64,000 nt of DNA from Ectocarpus siliculosus (Eukaryota; Sar; Phaeophyceae; Ectocarpales; Ectocarpaceae), in NCBI GenBank assembly GCA_000310025.1, contig FN649734.1, positions 1,020,112 to 1,084,111 on the forward strand, read 5' to 3'. Below, piece after piece: positions 37,231 to 51,200 of the stretch. The notes beneath the pieces are model-generated. The model worked only from the letters and a program-made list of their open reading frames with translations, was not told the origin of the DNA and did no database searches. The position numbers were made by a program, and so were the translations under genes. Position 1 is the first letter of the stretch. Each line of letters begins with the position of its first letter.

Positions 37231-39642
37231 CATTGCTTTCGCCCTGTCCTATGTAAATTGTGTGTCTCTGCTTGTTATTTTGTTTTGTTTAATCCCTGAG
37301 AAATCGTAAGACGTACTTGCTTGCCCAGAGAGTTTGCCCGCTCATGATCGTCTTGACATCCTCGTTCTGTAGAGGTCTTGCTCCTCACAGTGAAACAGCG
37401 AGCTGTTTATTCTTGAGTTTCCACCGCTGCTGTTTGTTGCTTGGGCGTGTGTCTGAGTTGCGTTCCACCATTTCCTGCCTAATTTGAGGTTTGACCAGTT
37501 TGGGAGGCTGGGATCGTAGGGCTTGACGTACCAGGCATACGTAGCGGCGAAGGCTGGGAATGTTCCCGCTTGATTAATCCGCTATTTGATTGTTCGAAAT
37601 CCAGGGGTGTGCATGCGTTACTACTGTTTTCCGCACAGGATCAAGCCGCAAAAAGGCGTGTCTGTTAGCAGCAGTGCTAGCTAGTAGTATGCGCAGCCAA
37701 AGGGCATTGGCGCTTCGACTTTCTATTGATTTGGGACGGAAAACATTATCTTAGAAAGTCGAACGCGTGTTGGAATACAACCAACCCCACGGCTGCATCC
37801 AACGTCTGGCGGTGGTTTTTTTCCGGGCAGATGATGTGGTCCTTAGAGTGTGTGGTTGCCGATGAATGTGAAGTAAGGGCGGGTCCGTGTATGTGTGTGC
37901 TTGCTTGGCATCGAGCTTCAAATTCGAGCACATGGCATAAAACTCTCTGTATTCTTCGTACCACTGCCAACGAGAGATATGTAGGCAGATGGACGACATG
38001 CATGCAGCATGCATAGGTTGTGCATCCTGCGTTGTTGGAAAGTCTAAGTCTGGTTGTACGCTTTTCGTCTCGTTGGCGGATTTGCGATTGAAGGCAACAA
38101 CTGGGAACTAGCCGTGGGAATTATGTCAATGAATCAGGTGCTTCAGATGACTGGGTCTCACTCAAAAGCACTCCTGTCCTTCTCGTCCAAATTGAACGGG
38201 CATGTTTCAGACGCCCCGATGCGTGCGTGTGCAAGTCGAGGCCGAGGTGTACGTGGCAGCGGAACGCTACACGTTGGAACCGTACGTGTAACAGCACCGG
38301 AAAAACAACCATGCGGTGTATTTACTTTATTGTCACAATATATATGTCGCATCTCGCTACATGTACAGAGACTGCAGTCGTGTAGACGTGTGGACTCTCT
38401 TCACGAGACTATCAAAACATGAACCTACGGACGATTTATTTTTCACTATTGATATTGTAGTCAATGCAGCCTCAAGTCCTTATACGTTAAATAAGGTGTG
38501 TGGACGTATCTTGTAAGCACGCCGACCCGACGAACACTTGCTCGTGATGCGTATTCTTTTTTTCTTTTTTTCTTTCTATGACACAATAAATCCATCTCTA
38601 TCTACAGAAAAAAGCCTAAGGTAGATAAGCAATGAATCTATAGCGTCAGCGAAGGGTTATCTGTGTGTCTACGATTTCCCGACCAGCACACAACGACATC
38701 TCCCCTGTGGGTAACAGGCTCAACAAGGCAGTTTGGTGGCCATCTTGTTTATCTATCTGCATGTATGTTATGTTGGGAAGTTATAGACGGAAGATTTCGG
38801 TTTGTCTGGTGTGCTATTTATAGCACCCTCATGTGGTTGCGGAACAAGCGCGTCTCGGGGTGTGTACATGTTCGTCATCAACTTATTTTCTGTGTGTGAT
38901 GTATGAGCGTATGGGCGGCGCGGGAGACCATATTTACTTCTTCCATTTTGTCCGGCCGGCCGGGTGTTTGTCCTGTCGTTGTTCGGGTTATGTGTGTGCG
39001 AGGGGCACGGGAGAACCTTATTTCTCACCATTGCCGCCTGACGTGGTAGACAAAGGCGTGCGGTTGAGGCTTCGTCACCGAATGTCAAGGGTGTCTGTTA
39101 CATGCGGAGGGTATTGTTATCTCCCTCATGTATGTATAGGCAACACAGACCATAGGCAAGGTCAAATGTTATCATCTCTGCCACATCATTTGGTGGCGAC
39201 AGCAGTAATTTGTAATCTGAGCAAAAAATCGGCATGATTCCTGCCGGTTACAGCCTTCAGCGTCGAACAGGCGACCCACCAATCGTCCGGCATGTATGGC
39301 GAAATCCTTTTGGATGCCATAGCATATGTTGGGTCGTTCGGGAAAGGGCATCACCGCAGCCGTAACCCATTTATTTGATCGAGGACGCCAAGTTATGAGA
39401 AGGATGCCATTTCTTCCACAACATTGTCCCTACAATCAAACAACCAAGGAAGAATAAATACACAAGCAGAAAGACTACCCGTTCGAGATAACCCACGTTC
39501 GAACGGGATGTGGTTGAATCTTTTCAGCGAGTGGAGGAAAACCGGCTGGGTACTGGGTACACATGATGTTGACTCCGAAGCACAGTGCGGCATGACTCCT
39601 TCCGGTTGGTCATGTCGCGCCGAATAGCCGACCAATTGGCAC
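37231..39642. other. Intergenic
   Basis: No gene is supported on either strand. The only recognisable feature is the second retroposon copy. Confidence 0.5.
38554..38649 (-). mobile_element. Poly(A)-tailed retroposon fragment, copy 2
   Basis: The body at 38577-38649 matches the one at 31671-31741 (TATGACACAA, then AATCCATCTCTATC, then TAGCGTCAG). It is preceded on the plus strand by a T/C-rich tract at 38554-38574, which is an interrupted poly(A) tail on the minus strand. Both copies have the same orientation. Confidence 0.6.
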
Positions 39643-40137
39643 ATGAGCGTGGCACTTCATGTTGGTTCGGGAAACGGCGGCTTCCTCAGCTGCGCACCAC
39701 TGGTGGACGACACGAGGGCGAGAGAGGGAGATCTACTGGCCCTACCATCCCACGGCGGTAGTCTAGACTACAGTAGTAGAGGTGAGTTTGGACCGCGCGC
39801 AAGATCTCCACCGCGTGGTCTTCTAGAGGTCCTGTACCACACTTTCTGTTTCTCTATTTCTCTTCATGATGTTCTATAGTTTCAGACATGTAACTAAATA
39901 CGACACATGCAGCGTGCTCAGACCAGCCGTCTGGTTCCAACAGAGTTCTGTGGTTTTCATCAAGTTGTTCAAGGGCCGAGTAGAAGCCGAAATCAAACCA
40001 TAGACTACGGTTTGATTTCGACGTCCACAGCCGGCAGGCGCGCATCTTGTCCCACATACTACAGGACATGCCAATTTTTTACCAGGAATGGCACTGCAGG
40101 GGCGACCTGGAAAATAGACGGAGAAACCCCCCAGTAG
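39643..40137 (+). CDS. Possible two-exon gene for an 81-residue protein
   Basis: Exon 39643-39781 starts with ATG (MSVALHVGSGNGGFLSC), stays open and ends at AGAG|gtgagt. Exon 40031-40137 follows GTCCACAG in matching phase, with RASCPTYYRTCQFFTRNG, and ends at TAG. The sum is 246 nt. It has four cysteines and no recognisable domain or signal peptide. The intron contains a perfect hairpin just before the acceptor. An ATG-initiated frame with a strong donor and an in-phase acceptor is suggestive, but short genes like this can be chance. Confidence 0.35.
39988..40020. repeat. Perfect 12-bp inverted repeat (hairpin)
   Basis: CGAAATCAAACC at 39988-39999 and GGTTTGATTTCG at 40009-40020 are exact reverse complements around a 9-nt loop. 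On the model above the hairpin ends ten bases before the intron acceptor at 40030/40031. Confidence 0.9.
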
Positions 40138-42274
40138 CGGGGTATTGCTGAGCTGGAGATGTCAGGCTTGACCTTTGCGTGATCAAGAATGTCTTGGTTT
40201 AGCAGCAAACGATGCATGCATATGGTCTCCGTAGCTGCGCATTGCCCAGGCTACATTTCTCAAGAGCTCGGGGTCATCTTGCTGATCACTACGGAGGCAT
40301 ATCAACGGGGGAGGAGGAGTACGGTAACATCTACTGTGTTTACTACAATACAGCAATAATCTGTATACTACAATACGGCGGGCCCGCAGTTGAGAAAAGT
40401 CCTGATGAGAAAAATAGGCTCAAATCATCACGGAAAATACGGAAAAAGGGCTGAGAAACACAGCTCACTCTCGACCACAACGCAAGAAATGTCCCAATAA
40501 GAAACATGAAGGTGCTATGTAGCCTATACCCCCAGGACATAAGAACCAAGGGGTAGCTGGAGGACCGTGCCCAATAAGAAACGTCCCACCGCTGCTCCCT
40601 CCGTGTTCCGACCCCCCGACCTAGCTGTAGCTGAACAGTACATTTTTTTATAGGGGGGAGAGAGAGTGGTCATTTCGCCACACCAACTGCAGTCTTTGGT
40701 CAAATATGAACATATTGTTGTTGTTGTTGTTGTCTTCACATTAAAAACCGTTCCGATCTCTCTCTACCCAGTACCTTCGTATGGCCGTACTGACCCAACA
40801 CTCGACGCGGTCGATTCCCGTGGTCACAGGTTAACTTACCCTAAAAAGGTACACTCAAATAAACTGGCCCCGAGGGGTCCGCAAGTCAATAGAAATCAAC
40901 GACAGATATTCTGGAATCCTCCACTCCCTCTGCGCGCTATGCAGGGTATCAACTGAGACTACTAGCAGTCACTATCTATATGAAGTGAGAAGTAATAGGA
41001 TCGGGAGGATGCGACATTCCAAAGAAAAAGGAAATGCCTTTTAAGAAAACGGACGACTTCGGCTGGTCCTTGGACCCGAAATAAGCGATTGAGGCTCGGA
41101 TTTGACGTTTCTGATTGACGTATATATACAGTAACCCTTTCTTTTTCTTTTTCTGCCTCTGTCGTATAGGAATGGGACCACCAATCGTTGTTGGTCGTCA
41201 ACATCTGATCTCTATTCTTTGGCGTGTCATCTCCTGTGCTCTAAAGCGTAGATGCCGGGTATGTACTAGATACAGCACGGTAATTTTTCGTGTTCTTCTC
41301 CATTAACGTGTGGGAGGCACGCGACCGTGACCCCAGTTTCCCGAGCTTATTTTATCGATGTTCTTGCGATTACAGCAGGTACATACATACGTTAGCTATG
41401 GACACCAAATTGAACTATGTACATAGCTTGTAGCTGTTGACTACTCGGTACAGTAGTCCAAGATTTGACAGTCACGACTACTACGGCAGACTATACTCCT
41501 ATCTCGTTGTGCCTCTTGCTCGTCGCCTATCCAGGGAAGAATGACATCGGTTGTCATTTGATTGGATCCGTGTTGATTTGAATTTCTTGCGGTCAACATC
41601 TCCTGATATTGAAAGAACACGCTCATCATCCAGAAGGGAGTTTTCACCCATAACTGTAGACCTGTAGAGGCAGAGGTTTTTTCGATGTTCTTCTGTTGTA
41701 CTGCCTGGTTTCATTCCGTTTCCCTCTTACGATCATTTCAAATTAAAATGTGGTCGTCCTCCGTCTGAGTCCCGCCGCAGATCGTTTTTCACACTCGACT
41801 CGTTTTTATACTCCACGCGTATCGTTCTCGCTTGGCCTGGTCCTCCGACGCCGTGCTTCGGATGTGCAATAGGATCCAGTTGCATTTGTCCTCTAGGACA
41901 TGGGCAAAGGCGTCCGACCCATAGCAGATTGCATGTAGCCTCGTTTTAGCTGCGGCGTGGATCTGAACCAATCTGCAGCATTTACCGGACAGATGGCACC
42001 TCACGTTAAGGCACACCAACAATGGGCATGGCTCTCTTGTACAGTAGTGAAACCTCTTAAGCAGAATGGCCGTTCGTTTTCGAATGTGCTCGAACCAAAC
42101 GCTTCGCAATTGATTCACGATGGAATCACAAGTGCCTCTTGCCCGAGGTAACTTGATGTCGCACCGATGTTTGTTTTGCTCACTCTGGCCCAATTGTACC
42201 ATTTCATCCACCTTACCATCCGCTGCTCCACAGTCACGCAATCGCTTTCTGGAGCGCACGTAGTACTGTCCAGG
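40138..42274. other. Intergenic, upstream of the giant gene
   Basis: No convincing exon. There is a short GTT microsatellite at about 40711-40731. A 156-codon minus-strand frame at 41789-42259 resembles no family I know and has no splice partners, so it is not called. Confidence 0.45.
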
Positions 42275-45200
42275 ATGTTGGTGGCTAGTACAAGACCCAG
42301 AATGACGTCAACAGTAGGGCTACTCGCGGCAATATGCATGGCACCTTGGGCGGATACCCTGACTGCTGCCCAAGTTTATTGCATGTGAGAATCGACGATG
42401 TCAACATCCATGCAAGAACAAGGGTAGGCATCGGGTGTACCGAGTGCGAAAACAGGCCCAGCCTTAATACGTGTGCCTGCAACCATTGAAGGTATGCACC
42501 CCACTTTGGGTCTGTGTTAGGGTAGTTTTACCATGTGTTGCCCGCCTCTGAGTCATTCTTCACCGACTTCAACGTTATTACTATTGTTGCCTGTGCGCCT
42601 GCAAACAAACAGTGTTGCCAATTGTTCAAAAACAGCTCCACTTGGGACACCGACGCCAACCATAGGAATTCGACGCGTTTCCGGCAGCGATGAGGTTGAC
42701 GTTGTCCCCCTCTCGCCACGGCCACGGCACGGATATACGATGTGTGCTTGGCTCCAGAATTCGTGCCCCTTTCGTACTGCAAAGATGGCGCCAACTCCTT
42801 CTTGTTCAGGATGTTCCCGTGGAAACCGTGGTGGCGCGCTGGCAAGCAATGATCAACGACGATTATGCACTTGTTTGCATCATGATTCGTCTCTTTGCTG
42901 AACGTTTGCGACAGGGTTGTTGGTGCTCGACCTAGTGAATATGTGTACAACATTTGGTAGACAATATTGTAAACGTGGGCACCTGCTGTTCCCCATTCCC
43001 TTCAAGCGATGATAACAGTGCTTGAAACGTGGTGAAGATCTCGTACGCATGCCTTCAAAGGAGGACGTCACGCCAAAACGAAATGTACTGACAGCGTTCG
43101 TCTCGATGTGTACGCGTTACGGAAGGTTGGATCCTTCCCACACCTTCCCATGCGCTCGTCCATTCTTTCTTCCTAACGCGTATGGTCCCACAGAGAAGAC
43201 GAAACCCCTCTGGTGGCATACACACACAACACCGCCGAAGCCTTCAATCGACTTGCAGTGTCGTCCGATAGCCAATGGGTGAGCATCGAATGAAAACGGA
43301 ACAGAGTTTGAGAGCAGAATTTTGAGATATTATTGGCGGCTCAGACCCTTAGAACGTGGCCAGAGAACAGTTCAATGCGCGCCCGTGAGCGCAGCAGAAA
43401 TAATTCGATGAGAAGTTGGATACAGTTCATGGTCTTTGGCCAGGAGCTGGAACCGTTGTTGTAACTGAGAAGTCGAGTTCTTGTGCTTACTCGTCAAAAA
43501 CCTGATGTGAAGAACGTGGACGGCGTGGGTCAGGCCGGCACTCACGAGCAGTTTGACGTGAACGGGGAGGGTCGTTAGATGTTGCCGACAAACCGCGTGC
43601 TTGTATTTATGAAGCTTCAGGTGGTACTGCACGTGCCCCAATTGAGGATGGCAGCGCCTGTTTTCTTATCGAGGAACAAGTTTAGTCTGAGTTTTAGGGC
43701 CTGTACTTGCTTGAAAAATACCAGCGGTGTTCGGACTACAGCGGGGGTTGTTGGTATCGAGGATCTACTACAATGATACGGCATTTCATTCTATAATGAC
43801 CTGCTGTATCTTGCGGAGAACGCCTCGTGCACTACGTCGACTACTGGTTATTCCATCCGCTAGGGTTGGGGAGTCGACTCCCTATTTCAGATACCTCACG
43901 CGATAGGTCTTCCAGCAGTTCTCACCTTGACTAGGCGTTTTTTTCGTCCCTTGTTGCTGTTCTTAGTTAGCGGTTTCGTCCATACTACTAGTGAGCTCGG
44001 AGTATCAATACGAGTTCAGGCTTTTCAACATCTCCGACAACTCCGACGGGGAAATGGAGAATGTGTACACGGTAGGCCAGGATCTCCTCGACGCACCGAG
44101 CGGGTGGCATCCCGCGGATGTTTCCTTCAGCAGGGACAACACACTGCTCGATGTGTGAGTACAGCGTTGGTCGTGGGTAGCGCCTTTGACCCAACTTGGC
44201 AGAGAGAGCACGTGTTTCGTGTCTGCTTATGAAGAGAAGGGCCAATCGGAGCACGTTCAAATGCGACCGGCGATCAGCCCTGTCGTGAAGGTTGAATGGT
44301 GTCGCCGACCCACACATGCTACGCCGGGAATGCTCACTTCGGCGCATAAAATTCGTTCTAGGGTATGTTTACCCCCACACATTGTCCAATATAGTTAGGA
44401 CAAATTCTCTACTAATGTAACACCACGTCATTGGTCGGATATTGCTAGGATAAGTTTGACAAGGATGTAAGGCACTGCGTAGCCCTGATCGCATGTCCGT
44501 TGCTTCTTGCCCCTCCAACGAGGTCTCCGCTGAACCCAAAACCGCTCTCCGAGATTGCCGGTTGGGTGACGAGGGACATTTCCATAGAGCTTGTACACAA
44601 TGACGTTTACTGCTTGTCCTCGTGGCGTTGCCGATGCTACCCTCATTGATTCTCTGGTGGACACACCCAACATGTTGTGTTGCTCACATGGTCCGGACGG
44701 CATGTCGACGGGTTCGCTTTCGACCTGGCGTCTAGGTACTTGCCGGACACATCTGTGAGTTTGAAATCCAGAACGGTTTGTTGGCCGATAGCGGACGCCT
44801 TCTCCAAAGGTCATGCATGCCATGTCCAGTAGCTGGTATCTCGTCTGTAGAGCGATCCCATCGCTAGCGTCACCAGAAAATTGAAACGCACTACGAACAC
44901 GGCGAAGTTTTGTGCTTGTCTGAGGCCATCTCGAGGTTTGATGTGCTGCCACACCAACTGAATTGCCATCTGAACCCCTCCTTGTGTCGCGAAAGTCCAA
45001 GCGTTGGACTTACAGAATATTTTCCGTACTCTGACACATGTCCAATTCGACGCACCTTGCGGCTCCTTGTTGTCCGTGTTTGGGATGGCGCTGGGGTGCA
45101 TTTCGCCGTCTTCTAGACCATTGTGTCATACAAGGTGGACGACATATATACGTAAGTGGGTTGCGTTGTAGATGTCCGTCGTCTGTGCCGTGCGTCGGTC

Positions 45201-48200
45201 CCTTCACGACAGCGTGTTTTCGGTTTGTCACCGCGGGTTTTTCTTAAGGCGCCATACAGATCCAGTGCAAACACCAGATTCACCGATGTTGACTATGCGC
45301 TTCTACCCGTTCGTCCATAGGTTTCCGTGGCCCTCGCTCGCAGGTCTCCCCGGATTTGGCAGAACAGTTGTCGTCCATGACTTGTGTCGACAAATGACAT
45401 CCTACAAAGAGCGCTCCCTATGCCACCGACCCACAGCAAAACGTGGAGCTAAAAAATAATGATATTTCAAAAAAAGCAATATCACCTGCACCACTCAGTT
45501 GGACCAGTGTCAATATTGAAAGGTAAATGAACAGACAACGGGAAAGCAAGACGACCAGACGTGCGATCGCCGGGGTCTGCCTTTTTGGTGCGAAGACGGT
45601 GTAACCTCTGTTCCTGGTCTGGTGATTTTAGCACTTGGTCTTGCGGATGAAGGTGCCAGACACTGGTATGCCTGGCGGTTTTGGTGCTCAACGTTGTGCG
45701 TCTTAAATATCTCTGACTTTGGTAGTCGTCAGGCTTGGCCTCTCACCCGAATCAAACTTGACCGCCGGCTACCGATAAGCATCAACCTGATGAGAGCGAT
45801 ATATTGTGGACCACATCGTGTGCCGGGGCTGGTAGCGTACAGAGAACACGCGACATAATTTTCAAGCTTGGGTACAGGGGTGGCCAGTCCTGGCAGGGCG
45901 CCTCAACCTTTTTGGCACCACATACATAGAATATCAATGTTTCCGACAAGAACAACCCAACAGGAAACGCGTTTTATACCTCAATGTAGGGAACATTATT
46001 GTATACATGCACATAGCAAACAACGTAGCCAACCACAAGAGACATTGGAAGGCAGGCACGGTATTGTCAATAATGAGATCAGGAGAGTTATGCTTTGTCC
46101 GTCGAAAACCTTCAGCTTGTGGATTCCATAGCACGAAAAATGGTATCGCTCGCCTCTCCCGTCGCTTGTACTCCAAGTCTTCATCATGAAACGTACGACG
46201 TACTGTAGTGCTGCTTCGTTCTAGAAGTCGCTACCCCAAGAACACGTTTTTTCGCGAATACCGAGATGCTCACCTGAGCTTGTCACCATCCGACAATAGA
46301 AACCTTTCACCGCACCGTGCTGGGGTTGATTTTTCAGGGGCGAGACGTATGTCAGCACAGGGGGTACAACGGAAAGCTCTTGCCTGTACATGGGGACCAC
46401 AACTCATGATCTCTTGGTGCGTCGATTCCCGTAATAACAAAGAGGCCCTGCGCTCCTGTTTAATCGGTCTTCCGCGTGGTAATGTTGCGGTCGACGCCGT
46501 GTCTGGCAAGTCGTTCAAACCTATATGTTGATCTTTAATATTACCTTCCGGTAGGGTGTACGCCTCGGCGGAATCGTCTCTTCGTCTATATAGCGTCTGG
46601 AGTTTGCAGCCTCCAACATTTCCCAAACACTATGCTTCGTCTAAATTTTCAGTGCGTCCCTAATGTGCCTGTTATCTGTCGAACTCGTTAAGACTCCCCT
46701 TCCCAAATCGTCCCAGATTGTCGTAGACACGTCAACACTCTATAGGTATGAGAGGACCGGCGAGGGTGCTCTTTTTGCTGTCGACAATGTGACAATCGAA
46801 CAAGGGGCGGCTTCGGCTTCGTCTGCCACCGCTGACCCGACCGGAGACTGGGTGGTGAGCCTGGTGGCATCGCCGTTATCAGCAGATCGGGTTGTCACAC
46901 TCGAACCTCCGGCTACCCTATTGTAGGCCTCACCCTAACCCTAACCCTTACCCTATCTTACGGGAAGAGACCGTGCGAAACGCCAGGCATCTGGTTCGTG
47001 CAGAATACATATGGTCGACATGGATCTCCTGCAAACCCTAGTCCTAACCCTACATCAACCCTAGTCTTAAACCTGTGTGCTGTTGGGCGACGCTTGACGC
47101 AGACAACCTGTATGCAAACCACCCCATGTCGGTGCTCTAGTCTGATGGGGAAGCTCACCCGCTACGTGTATCTAGGAATGTCCAAATATTTCACCGAAAG
47201 ATAGCCACCCAATCACCTTGTTCTCGCATGCACACAGTACGTCGAACCACTTAGACTAACCTTCCACGCCTAGAATAGGACCGGCGTCGACGTCTTCCTA
47301 TTGTGTTTGCTACCCGGAACGTCTCTTATCCGCCTTCCCTTTAAACTATTCAGTCATGCCGTGAAGGGCCCCTTCTACTGATTGTGTCGACCCCAGGCCG
47401 TATCTTGATTCCTGCCTCGAAATTCCGGGCTGGTACCCGAGTCGTTTTTGTGAAACACCTTGAACCCCGTCGTACCGATTCTTACGTACTCATGTCGAAA
47501 CCATCCGCACTTTCTCACGCATCTGAACAGCCGTCCTTCAATGTCTGTATCCTCAAAGGGCATGGGAAGAACCCTACCGGGCACCGCAGTATCCCGACAG
47601 CGAATCACCGTGCGTATAGTTGGGCGACGCTCAATTTTCAGGTTTCCACGTTACCGCTCCAAACGGATTCCTGCTGTCGCTGTAATATCTGTTGGTCGTG
47701 GGCCACGCGAAGGTGATCATGGTGTACCAAACGCTGTACTCATACTATGTGGGGGATGAGACAATCGAGATATCTCAGACCGTCATGGGAGACGCCGCAA
47801 TCGAGGATTCCGAGTTCATGGAGATCACGCCGGATTCGGAGTCGGTGAGGGTATGACCGTGAGCACTTGTTTACGGCCTTTCCGCAGCTGAGAACGGTAT
47901 GCACTCGTGTTTTTTCACATGCTCTGGTGTCGCAGAGAGCGGTGGTCACCATATCGTGCGTGGGCGCTGTCTCACGAATTACGCTTCGGATATATACACA
48001 CGACGAGCAGAGAGCGAAAATTGTTGGGCGGCAAACCAACGGGCCCATTCAGGAGACCCGATTTCCAGAGTGGGGTGGTGTGGTGACTACATTGCCTCTT
48101 GCATACTTGCAAGTTCTTCGTTTGGGCCTCCTGAGCGCTTGACCTGCCCGGTAAAACGTCCAACTCGTGCTCAGATGTGCTGTGTTTTCACATGACCTCG

Positions 48201-51200
48201 TGCGTTCGCAGATGATCCAGTAGATGACAGCACCAATGTTTAGAATTTGGCCTACTCTTTGTCTGGTACTCATCCTTTGACAAAACCACAACAGCCGCCA
48301 AAATCCCTCGCGCCCTGCGGTCCGTCCGGATGAGAGATATTTTCCCGTGCTCTTGCACTTTTCTATGGACAGCGGGGGTTGTCCCAAAATCTAAGGAAGC
48401 CGTTAAACCCAGTTTCCAGGGCGCATCTCGGAACAGTTTACCTTCAGTTAGTGTTTGTTCCCCGCGTCGACATGGTGAAACCTTGTGGCCCCATTTTTTG
48501 GACAGCCCTCGAAATTTGCCGGACTTTTTCCTGTGACGAATTTATTGTAACAATGAGGCGTTGGCAGAAAACTGTTCGCATATTATTCTCACGATTTCCT
48601 GGGATAAACAACCCCATGTAGTGCCCAAAATTTGCAAATTTTTCTCACCCTTATGTATAGGTATTTAGGTATTTCTTACCCTGTGCACTCACGACAGAGC
48701 GCGGCATTCAGTCCCCTACAAAAAAAGCGCAGGTCAAGGGTTTTCCCTTTTTTTCGAGACTTGATACATATTCTTACCCCGAGAATGACTTGGTTGAGCA
48801 TTTGTTCGCAACAATTATTGATGAAATCATATGTAGACTCCAACATTCCTGGCGATCACTAGCTATCCTAAACAGGACGAACCGTTTGAAGGGATCATGT
48901 TGCAAAGCACGGAGCCACGTGATTGATCGGTTATGTTGGACATGTTGCCTAAGCACACCTACCTGTCGGTTTCCATTTCTTCCGTATCTCTCCGCAACCC
49001 GTGTTAAGGTGTACCTGGCAAGCAATGGAAATTCAGGCTTGACATACACTGATGCCACAGTCAACGTTTCTACCAGCCAGTTCTTTCTCGGGAGCATCTT
49101 CACTGCTGAAACCACATGGGCGACCGATTTTGTCGCCGTCCATCCTGACGGGACGGTGAGTGCTGCGCCAATTGCTAAGCAGCACATGCAAAAACGACCA
49201 ATCAATGCATTCAGGGGAGGATCTATGGAGGGATTTACCCAAAGTCGGTCTCGCTCGGACGGTGCGTTAAATTGGAAACCATAGTCAGAGTAGTTGGGAG
49301 AGCGTCTTCTTCATGTATCTAGCATCTCAGTGGTTGGCGAGTACAAAGTCCTCATTGCTGCTACGTTTCACGCCTAACGTAAATGCACAGAAAATGTCCA
49401 ATATTTCTGGTCATTTCTATCCATGTATGGTCAACGTGACCTTTTTCACACCACTTCGTCAACTGCTGACCCCCCCATTCCATATGTGTCCGTCCAGCGC
49501 TTGTACGCGGGAAAAAAGTCGAATGGAAAGGTGAGAATGTTTCTTATGGTTCTTCTTTTTTATTGGGTTTACCGCGACAAACCTGAAAGAGGTTGCTGCT
49601 ACAGTACTCCCTGCCTGTTAAAAAACCCGTCGCCTGTTGCATCTTTTGCATCTTGCCTATTTTGATGTGCCATCCCCACATCACCCTTTCCTTGACGACC
49701 TTTTGAACGCTGCAAAACTCCTCCCCCCCCCGCCTCCCCCCCCGGCGTTTGCCATCGGCGTTGGGTTTTCGTCGCTTGGCAACGACGTTGTAAAACAAGC
49801 CGCCCCCCCGGTGTTTGCCATCGGGATTGGGTTTTCGTCGCTTGGCCACGACGTTGTAAAACAAGCCAATTCACTTCGTGAACTCGACAACCAGGTTACC
49901 GTTTTTTTTTTTTACCTCGTTTTTTTTTTTGGCGGTAACCGTAATGGTGGTCGAGTAGATCATGTTGTGCGGGGTCGAGAACCCTCACTCCGCGCAACGG
50001 GGGATGATCGCACCACGTTGTGTTAAAATGGTCAAGCTTCCTCGAGGCAGTTACACAGTGCTTACAACTGTCTCTGGAAGTGAAAGCACCAGAAAATAAA
50101 TTAAGTCATACGTAGCTGTCATCCGTACGCAAGGAAGTAAGCACAAGATGCCGAACACCCTTAGCAGGATGCAGCTCACCCTTCATGCGACTCGCCAAAT
50201 ACCTCACGGCGCTTCGCGCTTGGTGATGTGAGAGCCTGGTCCGGTGAGAACCCGGCGTGCTCCGTCCCGGCTTTGTAGGGATGCGAGGTCAATGGTCAAA
50301 CGACTACGGCATGCACGACTATGAGTACCCCCCCCCATCCCTATTTCTTCCCTCATACTTGATACTTGTTCCTTTTCCAAATGGGCACGCGTCCTCGCCC
50401 CCACGCGGGGCGTGAACAATGCTCTCCTAACCACCTCCGCTACCTCCACCGCCGACCCAAGATTCGAGACTACGTTCGAGATCCCCTCGATGGGTCCCTG
50501 TGAGTCAGAAGTTCTGCTTTGAAGCGTTTGCCTCTGTTTCACTGTTTTGGTGGCACTATATCTCGCCGCTCGNNNNNNNNNNNNNNNNNNNNNNNNNNNN
50601 NNNNNNNNNNNNNNNNNNNNNNNNNNNNNNNNNNNNNNNNNNNNNNNNNNNNNNNNNNNNNNNNNNNNNNNNCCCCCCCCCGGTTTTGGGGGGAGGGGGG
50701 GTAAAGGGTAAAAGAAACCGGCCCCCCCGGAATAGGGGCCCCCCCCCCCCCCCCCCCCCCCCCGGTGTTTGCCATCGGGGTTGGGGTTTCGTCGCTTGGC
50801 AGCGATGTTGTAAAACAAGCCGATCACTTCGTGAGCTCAGCAACCAGGTTGCCGTTTTTTTTTTTGCCTTTGGTCTGTTGTTTTTGCGGTAACCATGAAT
50901 GGCGGTTGAGTAGATTACGTTGTGCGGGGTCGAGAACCATCACTCCTCGCAAAGGGGATGATCGCATCACGTTGTGTTATATTGGTAAAGCAACCTCGAG
51001 GCAGTTACACAGTGCTTACAACTGTCTCCGGAAGTGAAAGCATTAGACAATACGTTAAGTCATACGCCGCTGCCATCCGTACGAAAGGAAGTAAGCACAA
51101 GACGCCGAACACCCTTAGAAGGATACAGCGCACCCTTCATGCGACTCGCCGAATTCCTCACGGAAGTTCGCGCTTGGTGATGTGTGAGCCTGGTCCGGTG

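Noticed and set aside
44641-44762. Plus-strand stretch resembling a propeller exon (HVVLLTWSGRHVDGFAFDL)
   Set aside because: A stop lies a few codons upstream and no AG acceptor is available between the stop and the motif, so it cannot be an exon as it stands. It may be a decayed copy.
44428-45000. 190-codon minus-strand frame
   Set aside because: It overlaps the intron between probable plus-strand exons of the giant gene and resembles no known protein. Treated as chance, though its length makes it worth a transcript check.
50204-50827. Long frames across the assembly gap
   Set aside because: They contain the run of Ns and homopolymers and are not real.
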